NCBI GenBank assembly: GCA_900756945.1
Contig: CAAELZ010000008.1
Location: 1-23,248, forward strand
Direction: 5' to 3'
Origin: an uncultured Collinsella sp.
Lineage (GTDB): Bacteria; Actinomycetota; Coriobacteriia; Coriobacteriales; Coriobacteriaceae
DNA length: 23,248 nucleotides
This document shows, piece after piece, positions 8,146 through 16,988 of the stretch. Positions within the stretch are counted from its first letter, which is position 1. Each line of letters opens with the position of its first letter. The notes beneath the pieces are model-generated. The model saw nothing but the letters and a program-made list of their open reading frames with translations, made no database searches and was not told the origin of the DNA. The position numbers and the translations under genes are program-made.

Positions 8146-10282
8146 GCGCTGCCTGTTGCGGGTGACGCAAGGGTTTGCGGCCCGCCGTCGACCAGGCGCT
8201 CTCCGCAAACGAGGCGGCTTTATGGGTCGAGCCGGTGTCGATCTGTTTATCGAAGACGGCGCCTATACCACGCTTTCTTCTGCCGTGGTCATCCTAGTGG
8301 TGCTCACATTGTTGTTTTCGTCGACCGCGGCGATATGGAGCATGTCGCGTGCCGGGGATACTCAGGTGGCGGCTGATAGTGGCGCGCTGGCGGGTGCCAA
8401 CGTAGTGTCGTCCTATCACACGGCTGCCACGGTGGTTGATGCGAGCATCTTGAGTCTGGGGCTGGCGGGGTTTGCCACGATCGGGACGGGCCTGGTCGCC
8501 ATCCTCATCCCGGGTGCCGAGCCGGTTGCCGGCAATATGGTCGACACCGGGATTGAGATTATTAAAACGCGCAACAAGTTTGCCAAAAGCGCATCGGAAG
8601 GCTTACAGAAAATCGAGACGGCTCTGCCGTATCTGATCGCCGCGCGTGCCACGCAGGCGGTGTCGGCGCAGGATACCGATAGTGTGACCTATACCGGTAC
8701 GGCGCTTGCCGTGCCCAGGACATCCGAGTCTGACTTCGCTGCGCTCGAGGGGTCCGAGATCTCGACCGATGCCATTAAAGACACATCAGATGATTTAGAG
8801 TGTGCGGCCGAGGAGCTGCGGAAGGCTTCTGAGGACACGGCGAAGGCTAAAGAGCGTGCTTGGCTGGCGGATTGTGGTGGGTCTGACAAGGGCTCGGTCG
8901 GCAGCTGTTCTTGCATGTGGGAGCGTGCGAAAAGCCTAACGGATCTCTCCGGTGTTCAAAATCCGCATTACTCATCGAGCGTTACGTGGGAGCCCCAAGT
9001 TGCCCTTGATCGCGCGAAGGACTACTACCATTGGCGTCTGACAAATGAGAAGCCCCACGGCTCGAGTGTCGAGATGAAGGCAGAGTCTGCGGCGCGTAAG
9101 GCGTTTTATACCTATGCGAGCGCGGAGGTCGATCGGGCGCATATAACCGAGAACGGAGACAGGGTTTCCTCCTATATTCCGCTGCTGCCGCGCAACTCTG
9201 ATGAGGTTCGGGCGACGGAACTCTATACCGATGCGGTGTGGCCGACTAGCGTGAACGATGACAAGGCGTATCTGCATTACGGGACGACCTGCCCTAACTA
9301 TAAGAAAGGAACGCCGAGCGGATTTGCTTCGGTTGCCGATTACGATGGACAGGACAAATGCAGCAAATGCCATTTTGGCGTTTCGTCGCTTGGTGCTGTT
9401 GCGGCGCCTTCAACCTCTATCGAAAACGGCTTCGAGTATCACTTTGACAAGTTTAAAGACGCCCTGGAGGACTACGTCGACTGTCGCAACAAGGAGCTCG
9501 AACTCGAGCGTCAGACCGAGGACGAAGCCGACCGTGCGGGCAATGCGTTCGATACCGCCATCAAAGAACTTTCCGGTGAGCGCCCACGCATCGCCCCGCC
9601 CGGTCGCAACGGCGTGGTCGCCTTTGCGGTCTCGGGTGCCATCTCCAGCCCCGACGAGCTCAGCTCCTCGTTTAACACGGCAGTTGAGCTTGGCGATCGG
9701 GGTGCAATTTCTGCTGCAGTGCTCGCGCCCGATAATGCGACGGCACAAAATAACGTTCTCTCGCGGTTTTTCTCGACGCTGGAGGAGCGTTCGGGCGGCC
9801 TTGCCGGCGTGCTCGACGGCGTTATGGATGTTTGGGGCCGCCTGCTTGTGGGGTACGGAGACATCCAGGGTGTGGCCGACGAGCTTATGGGAGAGCTTAT
9901 CGGTGGCTTGGGAGGGGGTAGCGGCGCGTTGGGCTCCATTGCGTCCTGGCTCGGTGACACCGTCTCGTCCTCCGTGGCGGCGCTGGGGCTCGAACCGTGC
10001 GATTTGCGTCTGCGAAAACCGGTGCTGACCGATACCGCCAATGTCATCAAAAGTCCGGGGTCCGATATCGCGGGCATCTCCAAAACTCAAGATACCCTGC
10101 GAAAAATCCCTTTGGGCGTGACTGACCCCAAGGCACTTTGCGAGGCATTGGAATATCACGTCGAGCGCACCATCAGCGGCGCGGTGTTTACGCTTGCGGA
10201 GATCCCGCTGCCCGGTGGCGGCTCCATCCCGCTCACGGTCGATGTCGCCACGCTGGTGGGGGCTTTTGGCGGTGGGTCGTAA
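8117..10282 (+). CDS. Large TadG-like surface protein of the Tad operon
   Basis: 721 residues from the ATG at 8117, which follows GGAGGGA and overlaps the previous gene by 29 bases. A basic N terminus and one membrane helix (SSAVVILVVLTLLFSSTAAI) lead into SRAGDTQVAADSGALAGANV, matching the start of TadG-type proteins. The bulk is extracytoplasmic. Cys253, Cys264 and Cys266 form one group. Cys392, Cys415 and Cys418 followed by His419 (CSKCH) form another, possibly disulfides or a metal site. The middle (about 8755-9400) has visibly lower GC content than both ends, suggesting a variable or recombined segment. The C-terminal part is glycine-rich. TadG function is not well known; a pilus-anchoring or surface role is inferred. 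Confidence 0.78.
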   Translation: MIRGLLHGIRRCLLRVTQGFAARRRPGALRKRGGFMGRAGVDLFIEDGAYTTLSSAVVILVVLTLLFSSTAAIWSMSRAGDTQVAADSGALAGANVVSSYHTAATVVDASILSLGLAGFATIGTGLVAILIPGAEPVAGNMVDTGIEIIKTRNKFAKSASEGLQKIETALPYLIAARATQAVSAQDTDSVTYTGTALAVPRTSESDFAALEGSEISTDAIKDTSDDLECAAEELRKASEDTAKAKERAWLADCGGSDKGSVGSCSCMWERAKSLTDLSGVQNPHYSSSVTWEPQVALDRAKDYYHWRLTNEKPHGSSVEMKAESAARKAFYTYASAEVDRAHITENGDRVSSYIPLLPRNSDEVRATELYTDAVWPTSVNDDKAYLHYGTTCPNYKKGTPSGFASVADYDGQDKCSKCHFGVSSLGAVAAPSTSIENGFEYHFDKFKDALEDYVDCRNKELELERQTEDEADRAGNAFDTAIKELSGERPRIAPPGRNGVVAFAVSGAISSPDELSSSFNTAVELGDRGAISAAVLAPDNATAQNNVLSRFFSTLEERSGGLAGVLDGVMDVWGRLLVGYGDIQGVADELMGELIGGLGGGSGALGSIASWLGDTVSSSVAALGLEPCDLRLRKPVLTDTANVIKSPGSDIAGISKTQDTLRKIPLGVTDPKALCEALEYHVERTISGAVFTLAEIPLPGGGSIPLTVDVATLVGAFGGGS

Positions 10283-10758
10283 TGGGCATTCGCACAGGCT
10301 TGCGCGAGGAGCGTGCCCAGGCGACGGTCGAGATGGCCGTGGTTACGCCCGTCCTGATCGTGCTGGCTCTCATCGCGTACAACGTCATGATCTTTGCCGG
10401 CGCGGTCGCGCGCTTCGACCGCGTGGTGCCCGACATCGTGCTGGCGCACGCTGTGGCGCCGGGCGGGGAGGGTGACGAGAGCTCCATTGACGCTTCCGCG
10501 ACCGTTCGGGCTCAGATTCAGGATGCCATGGAGGGATATGGCCTACAGGTCGAGGTCTCGAGCGAGCAAGGCACGGCGTCATCGGATGGTGGCCTGCTCT
10601 CTCTTTCTGGCACGTTTAGGACCTATACCTGCACCATGCACTACGAACCGTGGCCGAGTTCGCTGAGCATCGCCGGCGTTTCCCTGGGGACGCCGGCCGT
10701 GCTCACGCATGAACGCGCGGTGACGGTCGATCCATGGCGTCCGGGGGTGGTCATGTGA
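10282..10758 (+). CDS. TadE-like pseudopilin
   Basis: 158 residues. The ATG at 10282 overlaps the stop codon of the preceding gene by one base. The leader MGIRTGLREERA is followed by QATVEMAVVTPVLIVLALIA, the TadE motif with Glu at +5 when cut at Ala12-Gln13. The mature domain (SGTFRTYTCTMHYEPWPSSL) is a typical small TadE fold. The leader matches those of the two earlier pilin-like proteins (REESAQATVE, REDRAQSTVE). It ends in a GTGA overlap with the next gene. Confidence 0.85.
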   Translation: MGIRTGLREERAQATVEMAVVTPVLIVLALIAYNVMIFAGAVARFDRVVPDIVLAHAVAPGGEGDESSIDASATVRAQIQDAMEGYGLQVEVSSEQGTASSDGGLLSLSGTFRTYTCTMHYEPWPSSLSIAGVSLGTPAVLTHERAVTVDPWRPGVVM

Positions 10759-11114
10759 CCGCGGTCTCGTCCTATATCGCCTACGCGCGGGCGCTCAACA
10801 GGTTGGGCTGGACGCCGGCCGAGTTTGTGGTGGCGGAGTCGTTTACCGTGCGTCTGCGCGGCATGCTGGGACGGCGGCCGATTGCCGCCAGCGGACTGCC
10901 GCTTGTCATGGCGTTTCCGCGCTGTTCCTCGGTTCACACCTGCTTTATGGCCTATCCCATCGACATCGCCTTTATCGATCGCAATGGCAATGTCCTCGTA
11001 TGCTACGAAAACGTACGTCCCTGGCGCATGTGTTCTTGCCCCAGCGCCTGGGCGGCACTCGAGCGCCCTTCAATCATTGTTTCGCCCCCTGCTCTCCAAC
11101 GCGTGCCGGCATAG
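10755..11114 (+). CDS. DUF192 family protein
   Basis: 119 residues from the GTG at 10755 that overlaps the previous stop codon (GTGA). DUF192 proteins are small beta-rich proteins of unknown role, often exported in other bacteria. Visible family features are RLRGMLGRRP (variant of the GLM..R start), VMAFPRCSSVHTCFMAYPIDIAFIDRNG (the central box with the M..P(I/L)D(I/V)(A/V)F pattern), and a following NV(L/V)xxxENVRP-type strand. No signal peptide is visible. Four-base overlap places it as the last gene of the Tad operon, as seen in other high-GC Gram-positive Tad clusters; a role in pilus assembly is possible but unproven. No clear terminator follows. Confidence 0.8.
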   Translation: MTAVSSYIAYARALNRLGWTPAEFVVAESFTVRLRGMLGRRPIAASGLPLVMAFPRCSSVHTCFMAYPIDIAFIDRNGNVLVCYENVRPWRMCSCPSAWAALERPSIIVSPPALQRVPA

Positions 11115-11132
11115 GAATTAGCGACAGCGGAC

Positions 11133-11158
11133 TTTCGTCATACGAAATTGGGTAAGAT
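11133..11158 (+). promoter_or_regulatory. Operator and -10 box of the toxin-antitoxin pair
   Basis: A perfect dyad TTTCGT-CAT-ACGAAA (11133-11147) lies just upstream of a -10-like TAAGAT (11153-11158). No convincing -35 box is visible, so the dyad sits where a repressor would block RNA polymerase. The ribosome-binding site AAGGAG (11163-11168) and start codon (11173) follow. Autoregulation by the ribbon-helix-helix antitoxin is inferred from this layout. Confidence 0.5.
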
Positions 11159-11172
11159 GGGGAAGGAGATGC

Positions 11173-11439
11173 ATGGATGTCGAGATTCATCCCAACGCCA
11201 AAAAGCACCTAACGGAAAAACAGGTGCTAGGTGCCTGGCTCGCGGTTACTGAGTGTATTCGCCGCGAGTCGGAAGACGAGCCGCCGAGATGGCTTGCGAT
11301 TGGATGGCTTCCGAACGGACGGAGCGTGGAGTTCGTTGCGGTCGAACTTATTCGTGGATGGCTCATTGTTCATGCCTTGTCTCCGGTTCAGAAGAAATTC
11401 TGGCAAGAGATCGAGCGAGCTCGGCAAAGGGGTCGATGA
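11173..11439 (+). CDS. Putative BrnT-like toxin
   Basis: 88 residues from the ATG at 11173, with AAGGAG four bases upstream. It has the outline of BrnT/RelE-fold ribonuclease toxins: an N-terminal IHPNAKKHLTEKQVLGA comparable to the WDPxK..KH segment of BrnT, a strand RWLAIGWLPNGRSVEFVAVEL comparable to RFLLIG....GR.L.VV, and an Arg/Lys-rich C-terminal helix. Genes are in BrnT-BrnA order (toxin first), with a four-base or one-base overlap with a ribbon-helix-helix partner. Identity is by pattern and context, not by strong signature. Such toxins inhibit translation by RNA cleavage. Confidence 0.6.
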   Translation: MDVEIHPNAKKHLTEKQVLGAWLAVTECIRRESEDEPPRWLAIGWLPNGRSVEFVAVELIRGWLIVHALSPVQKKFWQEIERARQRGR

Positions 11440-11723
11440 TGGGCAAGACATATACGACCGCCAACGGTCAGGTTGTAACGGATGAAATGATTGACGCGTG
11501 GTGTGAGTCGTACGAGCGCGGAGAGTTTCCGGATGGCGAACACACCGTTGGTGGGCTCGTGCATGGACGGCCCCCACTCTCAGGCGAGGGAACGGCAACG
11601 CTATCGGTCAAGATTCCTCTGGGAATGAAGGAGGCCATTCGTCGACGGGCGGCTGCCGAGGGGATGACGCCAAGTGAGTTTGCCCGTGCGGCCCTGAGTG
11701 AAAAACTTCTTGCGGCGGGTTGA
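11436..11723 (+). CDS. Ribbon-helix-helix antitoxin
   Basis: 95 residues from ATG 11436 (or 94 from the adjacent ATG 11439, which overlaps the toxin stop codon as TGATG). The N-terminal part (VTDEMIDAWCESYERGEFPDG) matches a domain common in antitoxins of high-GC Gram-positives. The C-terminal part ATLSVKIPLGMKEAIRRRAA, then EGMTPSEFARAALSEKL, is a ribbon-helix-helix DNA-binding domain. It probably neutralises the upstream toxin and binds the dyad at 11133. Coupled translation supports a functional pair. Bases 11724-11775 hold nothing I can recognise. Confidence 0.75.
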   Translation: MMGKTYTTANGQVVTDEMIDAWCESYERGEFPDGEHTVGGLVHGRPPLSGEGTATLSVKIPLGMKEAIRRRAAAEGMTPSEFARAALSEKLLAAG

Positions 11724-11775
11724 TGCCTCTGACGTGCCGTTCTATAGGATCGAGATCGTGGTCGATGTCGCGCTC

Positions 11776-11826
11776 AAAAACTTTTTTAAAATTCTCGGTT
11801 GACCGGAGCGCGTCCTTGGTTATACT
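11776..11826 (+). promoter_or_regulatory. tRNA-Phe promoter with UP-like element
   Basis: -35 TTGACC (11799-11804), 16-base spacer, -10 TATACT (11821-11826). The A/T tract at 11775-11793 directly upstream resembles an UP element. All four tRNA genes of the window share this design (A/T tract, TTGAC-like or TTGCGT -35 box). Confidence 0.8.
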
Positions 11827-11858
11827 AATCAGGCCTTGAAACAAGGCACACCTCAAAT

Positions 11859-11913
<55 letters not shown>

Positions 11914-11934
<21 letters not shown>

Positions 11935-11977
11935 TGAATTGACTAGGACCTCTGCAAAGGGGTCCTTTTCTTTTATG
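11914..11977 (+). repeat. Direct repeat copy 1: tRNA-Phe 3' end plus terminator
   Basis: 64 bases from C56 of the T-loop to TTTTATG after the terminator. Copy 2 at 12100-12163 is 63/64 identical; the only difference is the last A of CCA, which is T in copy 2. This is the layout expected for the attachment-site repeats left by integration at a tRNA 3' end. Confidence 0.9.
11945..11975 (+). terminator. Terminator of tRNA-Phe
   Basis: AGGACCTC pairs with GGGGTCCT (one T-G pair) around loop TGCAAA, followed by TTTCTTTT. An identical second copy lies at 12131-12161. Confidence 0.85.
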
Positions 11978-12099
11978 TGGCCCCCACGCGGAATCGAACC
12001 CCGTGAGGGCGCGGAGCTGAGTAAACGCGTGAGCGTTTGCCAGCGTAGCTCGCAAGGCGCGCAAGCGCCGCGGCGGTCCGTCCGCGCAGCGCGCGGACG
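11976..12099 (+). mobile_element. Structured insert downstream of tRNA-Phe (element 1)
   Basis: Between the two repeat copies lie about 122 GC-rich bases with no credible coding frame. It begins with an inverted tRNA-like 3' end: read on the minus strand, 11978-12002 gives a T-loop TTCGATT flanked as GGGGTTCGATTCC (13 bases identical to tRNA-Phe) followed by GCGTGGGGGCCA. Then come hairpins: GAGCT (12014-12018) with AGCTC (12047-12051), enclosing AAACGC-GTGA-GCGTTT (12023-12038); GGCGC-GCAA-GCGCC (12056-12069); and CGTCCGCGC-AGC-GCGCGGACG (12079-12099). Two loops are GNRA tetraloops. The ends also form an inverted repeat: GTGGC..GGAATCG at the left and CGATTCC..GCCAC in copy 2. No transposase or integrase is present. 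Interpretation as a small mobile element is inference. Confidence 0.6.
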
Positions 12100-12163
12100 C
12101 GATTCCCTTCCCCGCCACCTTGAATTGACTAGGACCTCTGCAAAGGGGTCCTTTTCTTTTATG
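12100..12163 (+). repeat. Direct repeat copy 2: tRNA-Phe 3' end plus terminator
   Basis: 63/64 identical to 11914-11977, with CCA changed to CCT. It contains a second functional-looking terminator (12131-12161). Confidence 0.9.
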
Positions 12164-12331
12164 CATGGCTCCGCGGAAAATGCATCCCAGCCTTTTGCGA
12201 AAAAAACGGGGCACGCTTTCCGGCCGCCTACTTCCGGCGCGCGTGTGCATCTCGGCTTCCGTCTGCCCGGACATTCCTCCCACTTTTGCGCCACTTTGTA
12301 GACCGTTCGGTCGCCTGTCCGCACGCGCGGG

Positions 12332-12382
12332 TATACTCAAAACGATACTTTTCCTATGCAATACGATGCAGGTTCGACCTGC
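12332..12382 (+). promoter_or_regulatory. Candidate promoter and dyad upstream of the GH5-like gene
   Basis: TATACT (12332-12337) is a good -10 box, preceded by GGG and without a clear -35. A perfect dyad GCAGGT-TCG-ACCTGC (12368-12382) lies between it and the ribosome-binding site GAAGGGGG (12390-12397). The dyad could be an operator in the leader. In the rest of 12164-12402 I see only a second weak, decayed resemblance to the inverted tRNA-like tail (12162-12185) and a short palindrome at 12301-12312. Confidence 0.45.
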
Positions 12383-12402
12383 GCGATTTGAAGGGGGCCG
12401 TG

Positions 12403-13464
12403 ATGGAGAGGATTCTCGGCGTTAATCTCTCTGGCTGGTTTATTCCCGAGCCCTGGGTGACCCCGTCGCTGTATGCGGCGACCGGAGCATCCAATGCAGC
12501 CGAGCTGCAGGAGGCCATGGGCACCGCTGCCTATAACGAGCGCATGCGTCGCCATTACGAGACGTTTGTGAGCGAGGACGATTTTCGTCGTATGGCGCAG
12601 ATCGGTCTCAACGCCGTGCGCCTGCCGGTGCCGTGGTATGCCTTTGGCTCGCAGGAGTCCGGCGCTTCCTACATCTCGGTCGTCGATTATATCGACCGTG
12701 CTATTGAGTGGGCCGCCAAGTACAACATCCGCGTACTGCTCGATCTGGCGACTGTACCCGGCGGTCAGGGCGATTCCAACGATTCACCCACGACGCCGGA
12801 AGTCGTCGCTGAGTGGCATTCGTCCACCAATGGCCGGCACGTCGCACTCGATGTTCTGGAGCGCCTGGCCGATCGCTATGGTGAGGCCGAGAGCCTGCTG
12901 GGCATCGAGCTGTTGGATACGCCGCAGATGAGCGTACGCAAGAGCCTCTTTACCATGACGGACGGTATTCCGGCGCACTACCTGCGCAACTTCTATCGTG
13001 ACGCGTATGAGCTCGTTCGTTCGTATATGCCCGAGGACAAGATCGTCGTCTTTTCCTCTTCGGGACACCCTGGCGAGTGGAAGCACTTTATGCGCGGTGC
13101 CAAGTACAAGAACGTCTACATGGACCTTCACCTGTACCATTACCGCGACGAGTATGCGCTCGACATCACGAGCCCCCGCGGTCTGACGACGGCGATTTCG
13201 CGCAACAAGCGTGAGCTCAAAGAGGCGGTCGCAACTGGGTTCCCCGTTTTGGTGGGCGAATGGTCGGGCGCGGCGATTTTTGCCAACTCGTCGGTTACAC
13301 CCGAGGGTCGCAATGCCTACGAGCGCGTGTTTATCGCCAACCAGCTGGCTTCGTTTGCGCCGGCGGCTGGCTGGTTCTTCCAAACGTGGAAGACCGAGAA
13401 ACGTATTGCAGCATGGGACGCCCGCGCGGCACTTGGCACGCTCGAGCGCGGCATGATTGAATAG
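12403..13464 (+). CDS. GH5-like glycoside hydrolase with altered catalytic site
   Basis: 353 residues with the fold pattern of exo-beta-1,3-glucanase-type GH5 enzymes: GVNLSGWFIPEPWVTPSLY (family: GVNLGGWL..EPWITPS), then DFRRMAQIGLNAVRLPVPWY, then YIDRAIEWAAKYNIRVLLDL, then HLYHYRDE, then VLVGEWSGAA. The nucleophile Glu286 in VGEW is present. The acid/base glutamate in the usual LNEP is not: the matching segment is GIELLDTPQ, with Asp172-Thr173 in place of Asn-Glu. No signal peptide, so cytoplasmic. The start ATG 12403 has AAGGGGG upstream. It may be a remodelled glycosidase, a carbohydrate-binding relative, or use another acid. Single gene; the next gene begins six bases after its stop codon. 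Confidence 0.8.
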   Translation: MERILGVNLSGWFIPEPWVTPSLYAATGASNAAELQEAMGTAAYNERMRRHYETFVSEDDFRRMAQIGLNAVRLPVPWYAFGSQESGASYISVVDYIDRAIEWAAKYNIRVLLDLATVPGGQGDSNDSPTTPEVVAEWHSSTNGRHVALDVLERLADRYGEAESLLGIELLDTPQMSVRKSLFTMTDGIPAHYLRNFYRDAYELVRSYMPEDKIVVFSSSGHPGEWKHFMRGAKYKNVYMDLHLYHYRDEYALDITSPRGLTTAISRNKRELKEAVATGFPVLVGEWSGAAIFANSSVTPEGRNAYERVFIANQLASFAPAAGWFFQTWKTEKRIAAWDARAALGTLERGMIE

Positions 13465-13470
13465 GTTGAT

Positions 13471-14349
13471 ATGACGCAAAACAGCGCCCGCACGGGCAAA
13501 CTTTATGTGGTCGGTACGCCCATCGGTAACCTGGGCGACCTGTCTCCGCGCGTCGGCGAGGCGTTTGCCGCCGCCGACGCCGTCTGCTGCGAGGACACGC
13601 GTGTGACCTCAAAGTTGCTGATGCACCTAGGCATCTCCAAGCCGCTCGTTCGTTGCGACGAGAACGTGATCGCAAGTCGCGCCGCCGGCCTGGTCGACCG
13701 TCTGCTGGCAGGGGAGACCCTCGCCTTTGCCTCGGACGCCGGCATGCCGAGCGTGTCCGATCCCGGCCAGGCGCTGGTCGAGGCGGCGCGCGAGGCGGAT
13801 GTGCCTGTCGAAGTTGTTCCCGGCCCCTCTGCTTGCGTCACGGCGCTCGTATCGTCCGGTATTCCCTGCGAGCATTTCTTCTTCGAAGGCTTTTTGGGTC
13901 GCAAGCACGGCGACCGCGTGCGCCGACTGCAGCGCCTTGCAGTCGTCCCCGGCGCGCTCATCTTCTACGAGTCTCCACATCGCATCGTGGCGACGCTCGA
14001 GGCCGTGGCCGAGGTCTTTCCCCAGCGCGATGTCGCCGTCTGCCGCGAACTCACCAAGCTGCACGAGGAGGTCTTGCGCGGCCCTGCCGCCCAGCTTGCC
14101 GAGGAGCTGTGTGCTCGCGGCGAGGTGAAGGGCGAGATTGCGCTGGTCATCGCGCCGCCGAGCGAGGACGAGGAGGTTGGCATCGTGCCGGTTGGAGCCG
14201 CAGCGGTAGACCCAGACGAAGCCCTGCGCGAGGACATCCGTGCCGCGCTCGAGGAGGGAGAGCCCGCCTCTGCGGTGGCAAAGCGCCTGTCTCAGAAGTA
14301 TTCGCGCCGCAAGCGCGATGTCTATGCCATGGTGCTTGATATGCAATAG
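13471..14349 (+). CDS. rsmI: RsmI, 16S rRNA C1402 ribose 2'-O-methyltransferase
   Basis: 292 residues. Tetrapyrrole-methylase-fold enzyme that methylates C1402 of 16S rRNA in the decoding centre using S-adenosylmethionine. Clear family motifs: GKLYVVGTPIGNLGDLSPR at the N terminus, CCEDTRVTSKLL, FASDAGMPSVSDPG, VEVVPGPSACVTALVSSG, and FFEGFLGRK. The C-terminal part has the usual extension with KRLSQKYSRRKRDVY. The gene starts six bases after the preceding stop codon and is probably co-transcribed with it. The ribosome-binding site is weak. Confidence 0.96.
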   Translation: MTQNSARTGKLYVVGTPIGNLGDLSPRVGEAFAAADAVCCEDTRVTSKLLMHLGISKPLVRCDENVIASRAAGLVDRLLAGETLAFASDAGMPSVSDPGQALVEAAREADVPVEVVPGPSACVTALVSSGIPCEHFFFEGFLGRKHGDRVRRLQRLAVVPGALIFYESPHRIVATLEAVAEVFPQRDVAVCRELTKLHEEVLRGPAAQLAEELCARGEVKGEIALVIAPPSEDEEVGIVPVGAAAVDPDEALREDIRAALEEGEPASAVAKRLSQKYSRRKRDVYAMVLDMQ

Positions 14350-14418
14350 ATGGAGGATATCCAGCCCTTGCGCTAGAATCATCCCCTGTATGCAACGTTT
14401 TTCTGGAGGACAAACCCC

Positions 14419-16020
<1,602 letters not shown>

Positions 16021-16059
16021 GACGCCGCGCGCCATATCGGCAATTTGCTGTTTAGATGT

Positions 16060-16092
16060 AAGGGCATGGCCGCAACGGTCCATGCCCTTTTG
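16060..16092 (+). terminator. Terminator of metG
   Basis: AAGGGCATGG (16060-16069) pairs perfectly with CCATGCCCTT (16080-16089); the inner CCG/CGG extends the stem, and T residues follow. Confidence 0.9.
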
Positions 16093-16127
16093 CTTTACGA
16101 TGCAGCCACCATGTTAAGGAGGCAACC

Positions 16128-16988
16128 ATGACAACTTCGCCTTTGGCAAACCCCACGGCAACGAGGGAGCTGCTAGAGGAGTTTGGCCTTGCGACCAAGC
16201 ATCGCCTGGGCCAAAACTTCCTGATCGACAACCATGTGATCGAACGTATCTGTGAGCTCGCCGAGCTTGCGGGCGATGAGCGCGTGCTCGAGGTCGGCCC
16301 GGGCGTTGGCACGCTCACGCTTGCCCTGCTGCAGGAGGCGGCGTGCGTTACGTCGATTGAGGCCGATCCCGAGCTTGAGCCGGTGCTTGACGCCCACGCC
16401 GCCGACTATGCCAACTTCCGCTTTATCATGGGCGATGCGCTCAAGGTGACACCGGAACAAATCGAGCAGGTTGCGGGCGGTAAGCCGACGGCGTTTGTCG
16501 CGAATCTGCCCTACAACGTGGCGGCGACGATCATCCTTCAGTTCTTCCAGACGATGCCCGCACTTAAGCGCGCTGTCGTCATGGTGCAAAAGGAAGTTGC
16601 TGATCGCATCACCGCAACGCCGGGCAACAAGACCTATGGCGGCTACACGGCAAAGCTCGGCCTGTATGCGCAGGTGACGGGGCGCTTTGAGGTGCCGCCG
16701 CGCTGCTTTATGCCGGCGCCGCATGTGGATTCTGCCGTCGTGCGCATCGATCGCGTTGACGGCGTGGTGCCCGAGGGCATCGACCGCGAGTTTGTGGCCC
16801 GTGTGATCGACGCCGCGTTTGCTCAGCGCCGCAAGACGATCCGCAACTCCATGAGCGCCAACGGCTTTGCCAGGGACGCGCTCGACGCCGCCTTTGAGGC
16901 CTGCGGTATCGCACCTACCACGCGCGCCGAGACGCTCGACGTCGCCGCCTTTGTCCGCTTGGCTCAGGAGCTTTCCCATGACGCCTAA
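16128..16988 (+). CDS. rsmA: RsmA (KsgA), 16S rRNA dimethyladenosine transferase
   Basis: 286 residues. Methylates A1518 and A1519 in helix 45 of 16S rRNA, a late 30S quality-control step. Motifs: LGQNFLIDNHVIERI, VLEVGPGVGTLTLALL (SAM-binding), IEADPEL, and the catalytic NLPYN at 126-130. The C-terminal domain has QRRKTIRNSM. The start ATG 16128 follows AAGGAGG. It ends in an 11-base overlap with tatD, so the two are translationally coupled. Confidence 0.97.
   Translation: MTTSPLANPTATRELLEEFGLATKHRLGQNFLIDNHVIERICELAELAGDERVLEVGPGVGTLTLALLQEAACVTSIEADPELEPVLDAHAADYANFRFIMGDALKVTPEQIEQVAGGKPTAFVANLPYNVAATIILQFFQTMPALKRAVVMVQKEVADRITATPGNKTYGGYTAKLGLYAQVTGRFEVPPRCFMPAPHVDSAVVRIDRVDGVVPEGIDREFVARVIDAAFAQRRKTIRNSMSANGFARDALDAAFEACGIAPTTRAETLDVAAFVRLAQELSHDA

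Noticed and set aside
12301..12312. Palindrome GACCG-TT-CGGTC upstream of the GH5-like gene
   Set aside because: Short GC palindromes are frequent here; no clear link to a -35 box.
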